NCBI RefSeq assembly: GCF_003999975.1
Contig: NZ_RJAC01000013.1
Location: forward strand, 62,001 to 126,000
Reading direction: 5' to 3'
Origin: Actinoplanes solisilvae
GTDB taxonomy: Bacteria; Actinomycetota; Actinomycetes; Mycobacteriales; Micromonosporaceae
DNA length: 64,000 nt
In this document: positions 52,255-60,928 of the stretch, piece by piece
How positions within the stretch are numbered: position 1 is the first letter of the stretch
How the letters are laid out: each line of letters opens with the position of its first letter
Program-made: the position numbers and the translations under genes
Notes under the pieces: model-generated
Database searches by the model: none
Seen by the model: the letters and a program-made list of their open reading frames with translations, nothing else
What the model was told of the DNA's origin: nothing

Positions 52255-52885
52255 GCCCCCAGACTGTCCGGTGGCAGGCTCCAGCGCACGTGACCCGCGC
52301 CCACCCGCTGGAGAGTCTCTGGGGCCGAGGTCTGCCCTGGAGGCCCGGTGCAGGCGTCTCGTCTGGTTGGCGCAGCCGTTCCCCGAGACCCAGACCGCCT
52401 CACCCATGACGACCGGTCGCGGTGACCGGTCGGTTTCGCAGGCTGTCCAAGGCCGGCCACCGTCGTGGGTGCCGCGCTGGTGCGGCCGGTCGCGGTGGCC
52501 GGTTGGCTCGCCGCCGTGCCTACAACCAGGAAACAGGGCCCTCCCCGGCTTGATCGTTGAGCTGACCCTTGATGTAGGGGCCTCAACCGCGTTCCAGGGG
52601 CCTAAATCGAGGATCTCGGAACGATCATGGAAGGGGAGAGGCCTGTATTCCTGAACTCGGGAACTGTCATCCGGCTCGACTGCTTGTCAGCGCAACCGGG
52701 CGGCACCGCGCGGCACCACGACGCCGGCCCGGCTGGGAAGCCTCAGTGACCACCCCGCCGCCGCGACCGGCCACGGGAAGCGGATGCCCGACCCGGGCCG
52801 AATCCCCGACCCGGGCCGAATGCTCGAACTGGGGCGGATGCCCGACCCGGGATAGCTGAGGGCAGACCTCCGCGGCAAAAGCTCT
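52255..52885. other. 631-bp gap without a supported gene
   Basis: Both flanking genes are on the minus strand. I see no convincing coding sequence. It has two copies of the palindrome GACCGGTC (52411-52418 and 52424-52431), 13 bp apart, and an 18-bp tandem repeat (52781-52852). Short open frames here have no ribosome site and low-complexity products. Confidence 0.5.
52781..52852. repeat. Four 18-bp tandem repeats
   Basis: The unit CGGATGCCCGACCCGGGC occurs at 52781, 52799, 52817 and 52835; the third copy is diverged. It lies just after the end of the SRPBCC gene and outside it. Confidence 0.8.
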
Positions 52886-53368
52886 CTAGGCGGTCCCGTC
52901 GATCAGGGCGGCGAAGCGGCCCAGGTAGAGCGGCCATCCCTGGTCGTCGGCGACACCGTCGCGCAGGGACTCCCAGCCGGGGCCGTGGCGGTCGAGGTTG
53001 CGGTGTTCGAGCTCGACCCGCGTACGGTCGGGTGTCTCGGGGATGAAGCGGACCTCGACCTCGCTCGTGTTCTCGAGGTCGGACTCGATCGTCCACTGCA
53101 CGCCGATGTCCCAACTGAAGACGACCCGGTTCGGTGGCTCGTAGACCAGGACCCTGGCCCAGGCACACTCGCCGCCGTCCTCGGCCCGGTCGTAGATGCG
53201 CCCGCCCACCCGCCGCTCGAACACCGTCTCAGCGATCGGTGACGTCATCAGGTTGTGCTCGCGCGGCTTGATGTCCGCGAACCGCGTCGTGAAAACCTCG
53301 AACGCCTTCTCGACCGGCGCCACTACGACGACCTGCCGCAGAACCCCCTCGGTCGTTGCCTCACTCAT
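52886..53368 (-). CDS. SRPBCC (AHSA1-like) domain protein
   Basis: A 160-residue START-like protein. LRQVVVVAPVEKAFEVFTTRF, FERRVGGRIYDRAEDGGE and the C-terminal GWPLYLGRFAAL are the AHSA1/CalC hallmarks. Members bind small hydrophobic ligands or chaperones; many are cotranscribed with an ArsR regulator, as here, and are thought to bind or process the inducing compound. Its ATG overlaps the ArsR stop as ATGA. Confidence 0.87.
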   Translation of the reverse strand: MSEATTEGVLRQVVVVAPVEKAFEVFTTRFADIKPREHNLMTSPIAETVFERRVGGRIYDRAEDGGECAWARVLVYEPPNRVVFSWDIGVQWTIESDLENTSEVEVRFIPETPDRTRVELEHRNLDRHGPGWESLRDGVADDQGWPLYLGRFAALIDGTA

Positions 53369-53682
53369 GATTGCTCTCCGTCCTCGACGATCTCTTGAAA
53401 GCCTTGGAGGGTCCGCTTCCAGAACATGTCAAGCTGGTCACGCAGCGCGGAAACCCCCGCGGGATTGAGCCGATAGACCCGCCGGGTGCCCGCCGCCTCG
53501 TCGTCGACCAGCCCCGCGTCCTTCAACACCCGCAGGTGCTGAGACACCGCGGGCCGGCTGATCGGCAACTCGTCGGCAAGTTCCCCTACGGCCCGAGGCC
53601 GCAGAGCCAAGCACTCCACGATCGCGCGCCTGCTCGGATCCCCCAGAATCTCCCAACCATCCGGCTTTTGGTAAGTGGCCAC
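53365..53682 (-). CDS. ArsR-family regulator
   Basis: A 105-residue winged-helix repressor. ILGDPSRRAIVECLALRPRAVGELA and LPISRPAVSQHLRVLKDAGLV form the helix-turn-helix, and RRVYRLNPAG is the wing. It lacks the CxC metal-binding motif of ArsR/SmtB, so the inducer is probably organic. The GTG at 53682 opens a normal-length protein; the open frame before it is not coding. A dyad spans the start region and suggests autorepression of the pair. Confidence 0.88.
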   Translation of the reverse strand: MATYQKPDGWEILGDPSRRAIVECLALRPRAVGELADELPISRPAVSQHLRVLKDAGLVDDEAAGTRRVYRLNPAGVSALRDQLDMFWKRTLQGFQEIVEDGEQS

Positions 53683-53704
53683 GAACCGTAAGCTACGACT
53701 TACC
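53670..53704. promoter_or_regulatory. Dyad at the ArsR promoter
   Basis: GGTAAGT (53670-53676) and ACTTACC (53698-53704) are perfect inverted repeats. A smaller dyad, CGTA-AGC-TACG, lies between them. The pair covers the ArsR start codon, as expected for an autoregulatory site. Confidence 0.5.
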
Positions 53705-53889
53705 GATCCGATCGTCAACCCCCAGGTCCGGCGGCGTGCCGCCGCTGGCTGTGACCTCGTCACGATTCTCGGCAGGCATTCGGGCCCGATCTTGGCGAGT
53801 GCCGTCGATGGTGCTGGCGCAGTCGTCGCGGAGTGGGCGTGAGGTGGAGCGGGGCTGCGTCGACGTTGCCTGACGCTTACGATCGGGCA

Positions 53890-54150
53890 ATGATTGAACG
53901 CGTTCAAGTTATGGCGGCGGAGCCCTCGGGGCGACCGACTCAAGCGGGTGATTCCGGATTCGTCGCGCTGATCGCCGTGCTGCTCTTCTTCATCGGCGGA
54001 TTCATGCTGTTCCCTGCGCTCATCCCGCTGCTCGTCGCCGGGGCGAAATCTCGGCGAACTGAGACCTGGGTAGCGTTCGGCCTGGTCGTGCTCGCGGTCT
54101 CAGCCCTCGTCGCTGCCTATTTCTTAGCGTTCGTCGCGGCTCACCCTTGA
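53890..54150 (+). CDS. Small membrane protein with two helices
   Basis: An 86-residue protein with helices at about 25-50 (FVALIAVLLFFIGGFMLFPA) and 60-82 (VAFGLVVLAVSALVAAYFLAF), joined by a short basic loop. I do not recognise it. The ATG at 53890 has no strong ribosome site, so the start is uncertain, but two real helices in sequence argue for a gene. Confidence 0.5.
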   Translation: MIERVQVMAAEPSGRPTQAGDSGFVALIAVLLFFIGGFMLFPALIPLLVAGAKSRRTETWVAFGLVVLAVSALVAAYFLAFVAAHP

Positions 54151-54255
54151 TCCGCGTTGTCAGAACGGCAACGGCACGGCGTGCCCGCCCTTGCGTGACC
54201 GCAGGGCGACCGTGAAAGTGCGGGCTTCTCGGCCCCGTCTCGCGGGCGGGCCGGG

Positions 54256-55257
54256 TCAGACGCCGGCCTTGCGGGCGGCGGCGATCAGGTTTTCGGCGGC
54301 GAGGCGGAGGCCTTCGATCTGGTCGAGTTCGGTGTCCTCGTGTTCGATGTTGACGGCCATGTCGGGGTCGATCTCGTGCAGGGCCTGCAGGAACGGGGCC
54401 CAGAAGTCTTCGCCGTGGCCGCGGCCGACGGCGACGAACTGCCACGCGGGCTGCGACGGCCACTGGTTGAGGGTGTTGTTGCCGCCCAGGTTGAGCGGGT
54501 TCTGGTCGGACGGCGTGCGGGTGAAGCGGTCGTCGAGCACGCCGAAACGGGTGGCGTTCTCGGCGTTGATGCGGGTGTCCTTGGCGGCGGCGTGGAAGAC
54601 GCGGTCGCCGAGGTATTTCGTGGCGGCGACCGGGTCCATGCCCTGCCAGAAGAGGTGGCTCGGGTCCATCTCGGCGCCGACGTGGGTGGCGCCGGTCTGC
54701 TCGATCAGGCGCAGCAGCGTGGGCGGGTTGAAGACGAGATTGTGCGGGTGCATCTCGATGCAGACCTTCACGTCGGCGTCGGCGGCGCGCGCCTGGATGT
54801 CGCGCCAGAACGGGACGGCGACCTCGTTCCACTGGTAGTCGAGGATGTCGAGCCATTGGCTGTCCCACGGGTTGACCACCCAGTTGGCCGCCGTCGAGCC
54901 CGGGTGGGCGCCGGGCAGGCCGGACATGGTGACCACGCGCCGCACCCCGAGCAGCGCGGCCAGTTCGATGCTGCGGCGCAGGTCGTCGGCGTGTCTCGGG
55001 CCGACCAGCGGGTCGGGACTGAGCGGGTTGCCGTTGCAGTTCAGGCCGGTGAGCGTGATGCCGGCCTGGGCGTAGCGGCCCAGATAGTCTTCCCGGGCGC
55101 CGGCGCCGGCGAGCAGGTCGTCGATGGGGATGTGGGGCGCGGCGATGAAGCCACCGGTGTTGATCTCGGCGCTGGTGAGGCCGAGCTCGCCGAGGATTTT
55201 CAAGGTCTCGTCGAGGGAGCGGTCGTGCAGGCAGGCGGTGTAGGCACCGAGTTTCAC
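54256..55257 (-). CDS. Sugar phosphate isomerase/epimerase family protein
   Basis: A 333-residue TIM-barrel protein. VKLGAYTACLHDRSLDETLKI begins it; KVCIEMHPHNLVFN, THVGAEMDPSHLFWQGMD, RVFHAAAKDT and VNIEHEDTELD hold the glutamate, aspartate and histidine metal ligands. Members isomerise, epimerise or dehydrate keto sugars. GTG at 55257 overlaps the stop of the dehydrogenase gene as GTGA, so the two act in sequence: oxidation, then rearrangement. Substrate unknown. Confidence 0.85.
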   Translation of the reverse strand: MKLGAYTACLHDRSLDETLKILGELGLTSAEINTGGFIAAPHIPIDDLLAGAGAREDYLGRYAQAGITLTGLNCNGNPLSPDPLVGPRHADDLRRSIELAALLGVRRVVTMSGLPGAHPGSTAANWVVNPWDSQWLDILDYQWNEVAVPFWRDIQARAADADVKVCIEMHPHNLVFNPPTLLRLIEQTGATHVGAEMDPSHLFWQGMDPVAATKYLGDRVFHAAAKDTRINAENATRFGVLDDRFTRTPSDQNPLNLGGNNTLNQWPSQPAWQFVAVGRGHGEDFWAPFLQALHEIDPDMAVNIEHEDTELDQIEGLRLAAENLIAAARKAGV

Positions 55258-56420
55258 AGCGTTGCTCCTTGCTGGTTGGAGGCGGCGGCGACGACCGCTT
55301 CGAGGACGCGCAGGTTGTGCAGGCCGTGGGCCAGGTCGGGGCACGGCGGCAGGCCCTTGAGCCCGGCGATCTGGTCGAGGAAGGCGCGGGCCTGGTAGAC
55401 GAAGAAGTCGTTCTGCCCGTGCCCGACCGTGGGGAAGTCCATCGGCAGACCGCGGGCCACGTACGGATGCCAGGGGCCGATGTAGACCGTGCGGGCGCCG
55501 TTGACCGCGACGTCGGGGCCACCGTCGATGATGCTGAACTCGCCGGGCCGGGTGAGGTCGAACGAGGCCGTGCCGTTCTCGCAGAACAGGTCGACCCGCA
55601 GCGTGTTGGCGTGGCCGAACGCGACGCGGGACAACGAGAACGTGCCCACGGCGCCGCTGGCGTAGGTGGTCGTGAAGGTGCAGACGTCCTCGTTCTCCAC
55701 GGGGACGCGCTCGTCGCTGACCTGGACCCCGCCGGCGTGACCGACGGCGACGCCGAGCGGCCTGGGCCGTTCCTTGACGAGCGTGGCCAGGGTCGTGCCC
55801 CGCACGGCGGAGGTGGGACCGCAGAAGAACTCGCCGAGGTCGGTCATGTGGCTGCCGATGTCGGCCAGCACCCCGGAGCCGGGGCCGCCCTGGTAGCGCC
55901 AGCTCATCGGGCGCTGGGGGTCGAAACCGTAGTCGCACCAGTAGTTGCCGACGACGTGGCGCACCGGGCCGAGCGAGCCCTCGACCTGTTCCTTGAGCGC
56001 GTTGAGCGCGGGGGAGCGGCGGAAGGTGAAGCCGACCGCGGCGATCTGACCGGGAGCGGCGGCGGCCGCGGCGGCCATCGCCTCGCCGTCGGCGACGCTC
56101 GGGGCCAGCGGCTTTTCGCAGAGCACGTGCTTGCCGGCGGCCAGGGCGGCCTCGGTGACCTCGCGGTGCAGGCTGTTGGCGACCGCGACGCTGACCGCGT
56201 CGACGTCGGGCGCCTCGACGACGGCCCGCCAGTCGGTCTCGGCGCGCTCGTAGCCGTAGCGCGCGGCGGCGTCGGCCGCGAAGGGCTCGTGCAGGTCGGC
56301 GATGGCGACCAGGCGGGGAGCGGGCTGGTCGAGACCGAAGACCGTGGCGGCCTGGCGGTAGGCGTTCGCGTGGGCGCGGCCGACCATGCCGGCGCCGATC
56401 ACGGCGACTCCGAGTGTCAT
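55254..56420 (-). CDS. Gfo/Idh/MocA-family dehydrogenase
   Basis: A 388-residue NAD(P)-dependent sugar dehydrogenase. The Rossmann loop is VAVIGAGMVGRAH, the catalytic lysine is in LCEKPLAPSV, and VLADIGSHMTDLGEFFCG carries the Asp-His pair. It differs clearly from iolG at 48814, so it serves another sugar or polyol. The ATG at 56420 follows AGAGAGG and is preferred over an in-frame start 96 bases upstream that would run through the operator. It forms an operon with the isomerase downstream. Confidence 0.88.
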   Translation of the reverse strand: MTLGVAVIGAGMVGRAHANAYRQAATVFGLDQPAPRLVAIADLHEPFAADAAARYGYERAETDWRAVVEAPDVDAVSVAVANSLHREVTEAALAAGKHVLCEKPLAPSVADGEAMAAAAAAAPGQIAAVGFTFRRSPALNALKEQVEGSLGPVRHVVGNYWCDYGFDPQRPMSWRYQGGPGSGVLADIGSHMTDLGEFFCGPTSAVRGTTLATLVKERPRPLGVAVGHAGGVQVSDERVPVENEDVCTFTTTYASGAVGTFSLSRVAFGHANTLRVDLFCENGTASFDLTRPGEFSIIDGGPDVAVNGARTVYIGPWHPYVARGLPMDFPTVGHGQNDFFVYQARAFLDQIAGLKGLPPCPDLAHGLHNLRVLEAVVAAASNQQGATL

Positions 56421-56433
56421 GCGAGACCTCTCT

Positions 56434-56447
56434 TTAAAGCGCTTTAA
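56434..56447. promoter_or_regulatory. LacI-type operator between divergent genes
   Basis: TTAAAGCGCTTTAA is a perfect 14-bp palindrome with a central CG. It lies 14 bases before the dehydrogenase start and 60 before the divergent LacI gene, so one site could repress both. Confidence 0.7.
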
Positions 56448-56507
56448 GACCTCTGTACTATCGACCTCGATCTCGCAGGGTGTCAATGCCTTCACGGAGA
56501 GTGATAA

Positions 56508-57527
56508 GTGGATCAACGACCGCGCTTGTCAGACGTGGCCGCCCGCGTCGGTGTCTCGCCGGCGTCGGTCTCGCTCGTGCTGCGCGGCGCGCCCGGCCCG
56601 AGCGCCGACACCCGTGAGCGGGTGCTCGCCGCCGCCGCCGAGCTGGGCTATCGCGCCGACCGCACGGCCAGCCTGCTCGCCCGGCGCCGCCGCCACCTGC
56701 TCGGTGTCCTGCTCGATGTGCGCAACCCCTTCCACGCCGAGCTGGTCGAAGAGATCCAGGTCCAGGCCGACCAGGCGGGGTACGAGGTCGTCCTGTCCAC
56801 CCTCACGCGCACGCGGGGCGAGGCGAACGCGATCGAGACCCTGCTCGACTTCCGCTGCGAGGCGCTGATCCTGCTCGGCCCCGACACCTCCGACGACGAC
56901 CTCGGCGCCCTCGCCGCCCAGGTGCCGTGCGTCGTGGTCGGCCGCATGGTCCGCGGCGTCGACGTCGACGTGGTGCGCCCGGCCGACGACGTGGGTGTGG
57001 ACGCGGCCCTCGACCACCTGATCGGTCTCGGACACACCCGCATCGCCTTCGTCGACGGGGGTCGTGGCGCGGTGGCCGCCGCCCGTCGCCGCGGCTACCG
57101 GCGGGCGATGCGCCGCGCGGGCCTGCACGCTGAGGTTCTGCCCGGCGATCACACCGAGGAGGGCGGCATCCGCGCCGGCCGCCTGCTGGCCCGGGCGGAA
57201 AACAGGCCGACCGCCGTCGTCGCCTCCAACGACCGCCTGGCCGTCGGCCTCATGGACGCCTTCGTCCGCGCCGGTGTCGACGTGCCCGGCCAGGTCTCGG
57301 TCGTCGGCTACGACGACAGCACCCTGGCCCGCCTGGCCCACATCGACCTGACCTCGGTCAACCAAGACGCCCCGGCTCAGGCCCGCGAGGCCGTCGACGC
57401 CGCCGTCTCCCGCCTCGACGGCGAGCGCACCACCGCCACCGAGCTGGTGCTCGTCCCCCACCTGGTCGTGCGCGGCAGCAGCGGTCCGGTAGATTTGACC
57501 GGGCAAGGCGCTGATGGGGACGAGTAA
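56508..57527 (+). CDS. LacI-family regulator of the dehydrogenase-isomerase operon
   Basis: A 339-residue repressor. The helix-turn-helix is LSDVAARVGVSPASVSLVLRG, the hinge is DRTASLLARRRRHLLG, and the effector domain ends in VSVVGYDDSTLARLAHIDLTSV. It is divergent from the dehydrogenase-isomerase pair and probably responds to their substrate. The GTG at 56508 is preceded by GAGAG. Its 3' end runs directly into the ileS T-box leader, with no terminator that I can see, so some read-through into ileS is likely. Confidence 0.92.
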   Translation: MDQRPRLSDVAARVGVSPASVSLVLRGAPGPSADTRERVLAAAAELGYRADRTASLLARRRRHLLGVLLDVRNPFHAELVEEIQVQADQAGYEVVLSTLTRTRGEANAIETLLDFRCEALILLGPDTSDDDLGALAAQVPCVVVGRMVRGVDVDVVRPADDVGVDAALDHLIGLGHTRIAFVDGGRGAVAAARRRGYRRAMRRAGLHAEVLPGDHTEEGGIRAGRLLARAENRPTAVVASNDRLAVGLMDAFVRAGVDVPGQVSVVGYDDSTLARLAHIDLTSVNQDAPAQAREAVDAAVSRLDGERTTATELVLVPHLVVRGSSGPVDLTGQGADGDE

Positions 57528-57744
57528 GGCCGCACGCAGCCACGAGAGACCCGGGGATGGTGGAAGCCCGGGGGCGTGCGCGGTCCGAAGATCACCCCGG
57601 AGCTGTCGGAGGAAAGGCCACGGCCGAGTAGAACCGACTGCGACCTCAGATGAGTGGGCCGTGGCGTGCCGCGGTCAAAGAGGGTGGTACCGCGGGGCAT
57701 CGCCTCGTCCCTCTGTCGACAGCCGTCCGACGGAGGAGCACGCC
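57516..57744 (+). ncRNA. Translational T-box riboswitch controlling ileS
   Basis: The T-box motif GGGTGGTACCGCGG lies at 57681-57694. The likely specifier ATC (Ile) is at 57591-57593 in a compact Stem I. Two exclusive folds are visible. In one, AGAGGG (57679-57684) pairs with CCCTCT (57709-57714). In the other, CCTCTGTCG (57710-57718) pairs with CGACGGAGG (57728-57736) and hides the ribosome site GGAGG. Uncharged tRNA-Ile would favour the first fold and switch translation on. Confidence 0.93.
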
Positions 57745-60700
57745 TTGTATCGCCAGGTGCCCGCGCAGGTTGATCTGCCCGCGCTCGACCACGACGTCCT
57801 GCGGTTCTGGCAGGAGAAGAAGATCTTCGCGCGCAGCCTCGAGCAGTCCGTGGGCCGCCCGGAATGGGTGTTCTACGAGGGCCCGCCGACCGCGAACGGC
57901 ATGCCCGGCGCCCACCACATCGAGGCGCGCGTCTTCAAGGACGTCTTCCCGCGCTACCGCACGATGAAGGGCTACCACGTCGCCCGCAAGGCCGGCTGGG
58001 ACTGCCACGGTCTGCCGGTCGAGCTCGCCGTCGAGAAAGAGCTCGGCTTCAGCGGCAAGAAAGACATCGAGGCGTACGGGATCGCCGCGTTCAACGATCG
58101 CTGCCGGGCCTCGGTCACCCGCCATACCGACGCGTTCGCCGATCTCACCGAGCGCATGGGCTACTGGGTCGACATGGCCGACGCCTACCGCACGATGGAC
58201 CCCGACTACATCGAGTCCGTCTGGTGGTCGCTGAAGCAGATCTTCGACAAGGGCCTGCTCGTCGAAGACTTCCGGGTCGCCCCGTGGTGCCCGCGCGACC
58301 AGACCACGCTCTCCGACCACGAGCTCGCCCAGGGTTACGAGACCGACGTCGACCCGGCCGTCTACGTGCGTTTCCCGCTCACCTCGGGCCCGCTGGCCGG
58401 CCGCGTGTCGCTGCTGGTCTGGACGACCACGCCGTGGACCCTGGTCTCCAACACCGCCGTCGCGGTCAACCCCGACGTGACGTACGTGGTGGCCACCGAC
58501 GGAACCGAGGAACTGCTGGTCGCCGAGCCGCTGATGGAGCAGGTGCTGGGCGAGGGCTGGCGCGCGACCGGCGAGCGGTTCGAGGGCAAGCAGCTCGAGC
58601 GCTGGACCTACCGCCCGCCGTTCGACCTGGTCGAGGTGCCCGAAGCGCACATCGTCATCCTCGCCGGCTACGTCACCACCGACAGCGGCACCGGCCTCGT
58701 GCACCAGTCGCCCGCGTTCGGCGCCGACGACCTCGCCGCCACCCGCTCCTACGGCCTCCCGATGGTCAACCCCGTGCTGCGCGACGGCACCTTCGAGCCC
58801 CAGATCCCGATCGTCGGCGGCCTCTTCTTCCGTACGGCCAACGAGCCGCTGGTCGAGGAGCTTCGGCGCACCGGCCTGCTGTTCCGCCTCGACCCCTACG
58901 AGCACCAATATCCGCACTGCTGGCGCTGCCACACCGCGCTGATCTACTACGCCCAGCCGTCCTGGTACGTGCGCACCACGGCCGTACGCGATCAGATGCT
59001 GCGCGAGAACGAGAAGACGACCTGGCAGCCGGCGACGGTCAAGCACGGCCGCTATGGCGACTGGCTGACCAACAATGTCGACTGGGCGCTGTCGCGCAAC
59101 CGCTACTGGGGCACCCCGCTGCCCATCTGGCGCTGCGCCGAGGGCCACCTGACCTGCATCGGCTCGCTGGCCGAGCTGGGCGACCTCGCCGGGCGCGACC
59201 TGTCCGAGCTCGACCCGCACCGGCCCTACATCGACGACGTCACGTTCGACTGCCCGCAGTGCGCGCAGACCGCGACCCGGGTCCCCGAGGTCATCGACGC
59301 CTGGTACGACTCGGGCTCCATGCCGTTCGCCCAGTTCGGATACCCGTACAAGAACAAGGAGCTTTTCGAGCAGCGCTTCCCGGCGCAGTTCATCTCCGAG
59401 GCGATCGACCAGACCCGCGGCTGGTTCTACACGCTGATGGCGGTCAGCACGCTGGTGTTCGACCGCTCCTCCTACGAGACCGTCGTCTGCCTCGGCCACA
59501 TCCTCGCCGAGGACGGCCGCAAGATGTCCAAGCATCTCGGCAACATCCTCGAGCCGATCCCGCTGATGGACACACACGGCGCCGACGCGGTCCGCTGGTT
59601 CATGGCCTGCACCGGTTCGCCCTGGTCGGCGCGTCGGGTCGGGCACACCACGCTGCAAGAGGTCGTCCGCAAGACGCTGCTGACCTACTGGAACACGGTC
59701 GCCTTCCAGGCCCTGTACGGCCGCACGGCGAACTGGACTCCGTCGGCCGAGGACCCGGCCCCGGCCGACCGTCCGCTGCTCGACCGCTGGGTGCTGTCCG
59801 AGCTCAACGAGCTGATCCGCAAGGTCGACGCATCGCTGGCGACGTTCGACACCCAAGAGACGGGACGGCTTCTCGCCGCGTTCGTCGACGACCTCTCCAA
59901 CTGGTACGTCCGTCGCAGCCGCCGCCGTTTCTGGCGCGGCGACCGGGCCGCGCTGGCCACCCTGCACGAGGCCCTGCGCACGGTCACGCTGCTCATGGCC
60001 CCGCTGACCCCGTTCGTCACCGAGCGCGTCTGGACCGACCTGGTCGTCGCCGTCGACCCGTCCGAGCCCGAGTCGGTGCACCTGGCCGTGTTCCCCGAGC
60101 CCGACGAGTCGCTGATCGACCCCGCGCTGTCCACCCAGATGGGGCTGGTCCGCCGCCTGGTCGAGCTCGGCCGCGCCGCCCGCGCCGAGTCGGGCATGAA
60201 GGTCCGCCAGCCGCTGTCGCGCGCCCTGGCCTCGGCGTCCGGCTTCGGCGAGCTGCCCGCCGGCCTGCTCGCCGAGATCGCCGCCGAGCTCAACGTCGGC
60301 GAGGTCGCCCCGGTCGCCGGTTCCTTCGTCGACACGACCGCCAAGGCCAATTTCCGTACGCTCGGCAAGCGCTTCGGCAAGAAGGTGCAGGTCGTCGCCC
60401 AGGCCATCGCCGCCACCGACGCCGCCGAACTGAAGGACGCCCTTCGTTCGTCCGGTGCGGCGTCGCTCGAGGTCGACGGCGAGCTGATCACTCTCGGTCC
60501 CGACGAGGTCGTCATCACCGAGACGCCGCGCGCCGGCTGGGCCGTGGCCTCCGACTCGGGCGCGACGGTGGCGCTCGACCTGTCGCTCACCCCCGAGCTG
60601 CGCCGCTCCGGCGTGGCCCGCGACGCCGTGCGCCAGATCCAGGAGGCCCGCAAGACCAGCGGCCTGGAGGTCTCCGACCGCATCGACCTGCGCTGGTCGG

Positions 60701-60858
60701 CCACCGACGAGACCGCCCAGGCCCTGACCGAACATGCCGCCCTGGTCGCCGACGAGGTCCTGGCCACCTCCTACGAGCCCGGCGCCCCGACCTGGCCCGA
60801 CGCCAACGAGTTCACCGACGACTCGATCGGCCTGACCTTCTGGCTGCGCAAGGCCTGA
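57745..60858 (+). CDS. ileS: Isoleucyl-tRNA synthetase
   Basis: Charges tRNA-Ile in the cytoplasm; 1037 residues, the long form common in actinobacteria. The class I motifs are GMPGAHHIEAR in the HIGH position and DGRKMSKHLGN for KMSKS. The editing domain has LVWTTTPWTLVSNTA and SGTGLVHQSPAFGADD. It starts at TTG 57745, seven or eight bases after GGAGG, inside the T-box expression platform; no ATG is suitably placed, so the rare start is well supported. Use of GAHH and KMSKH in place of the usual HIGH and KMSKS is known in this branch. Confidence 0.96.
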   Translation: MYRQVPAQVDLPALDHDVLRFWQEKKIFARSLEQSVGRPEWVFYEGPPTANGMPGAHHIEARVFKDVFPRYRTMKGYHVARKAGWDCHGLPVELAVEKELGFSGKKDIEAYGIAAFNDRCRASVTRHTDAFADLTERMGYWVDMADAYRTMDPDYIESVWWSLKQIFDKGLLVEDFRVAPWCPRDQTTLSDHELAQGYETDVDPAVYVRFPLTSGPLAGRVSLLVWTTTPWTLVSNTAVAVNPDVTYVVATDGTEELLVAEPLMEQVLGEGWRATGERFEGKQLERWTYRPPFDLVEVPEAHIVILAGYVTTDSGTGLVHQSPAFGADDLAATRSYGLPMVNPVLRDGTFEPQIPIVGGLFFRTANEPLVEELRRTGLLFRLDPYEHQYPHCWRCHTALIYYAQPSWYVRTTAVRDQMLRENEKTTWQPATVKHGRYGDWLTNNVDWALSRNRYWGTPLPIWRCAEGHLTCIGSLAELGDLAGRDLSELDPHRPYIDDVTFDCPQCAQTATRVPEVIDAWYDSGSMPFAQFGYPYKNKELFEQRFPAQFISEAIDQTRGWFYTLMAVSTLVFDRSSYETVVCLGHILAEDGRKMSKHLGNILEPIPLMDTHGADAVRWFMACTGSPWSARRVGHTTLQEVVRKTLLTYWNTVAFQALYGRTANWTPSAEDPAPADRPLLDRWVLSELNELIRKVDASLATFDTQETGRLLAAFVDDLSNWYVRRSRRRFWRGDRAALATLHEALRTVTLLMAPLTPFVTERVWTDLVVAVDPSEPESVHLAVFPEPDESLIDPALSTQMGLVRRLVELGRAARAESGMKVRQPLSRALASASGFGELPAGLLAEIAAELNVGEVAPVAGSFVDTTAKANFRTLGKRFGKKVQVVAQAIAATDAAELKDALRSSGAASLEVDGELITLGPDEVVITETPRAGWAVASDSGATVALDLSLTPELRRSGVARDAVRQIQEARKTSGLEVSDRIDLRWSATDETAQALTEHAALVADEVLATSYEPGAPTWPDANEFTDDSIGLTFWLRKA

Positions 60859-60889
60859 TCGGGGTCGCCCGCCCCGCGCGGTGTCGCTC

Positions 60890-60928
60890 GGCTGATCCGT
60901 CAGCAGGCCGGTTACTGACGGATCAGCC
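60890..60928. terminator. Bidirectional terminator between ileS and the GH3 gene
   Basis: A perfect 14-bp stem: GGCTGATCCGTCAG (60890-60903) with CTGACGGATCAGCC (60915-60928), and an 11-base loop. It includes the stop codon of the convergent GH3 gene. Confidence 0.85.

Noticed and set aside
52255..52885. Several short open frames in the gap after the P-loop kinase gene
   Set aside because: They lack ribosome sites and their products are low-complexity, partly made of the 18-bp repeat.
56421..56516. Upstream in-frame start for the Gfo/Idh dehydrogenase
   Set aside because: It would translate through the operator palindrome; the ATG at 56420 begins right before the Rossmann strand and has its own ribosome site.
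57646..60735. Over 1000-codon frame antisense to ileS
   Set aside because: It mirrors the codon bias of ileS, starts inside the T-box leader and shows no recognisable domain.
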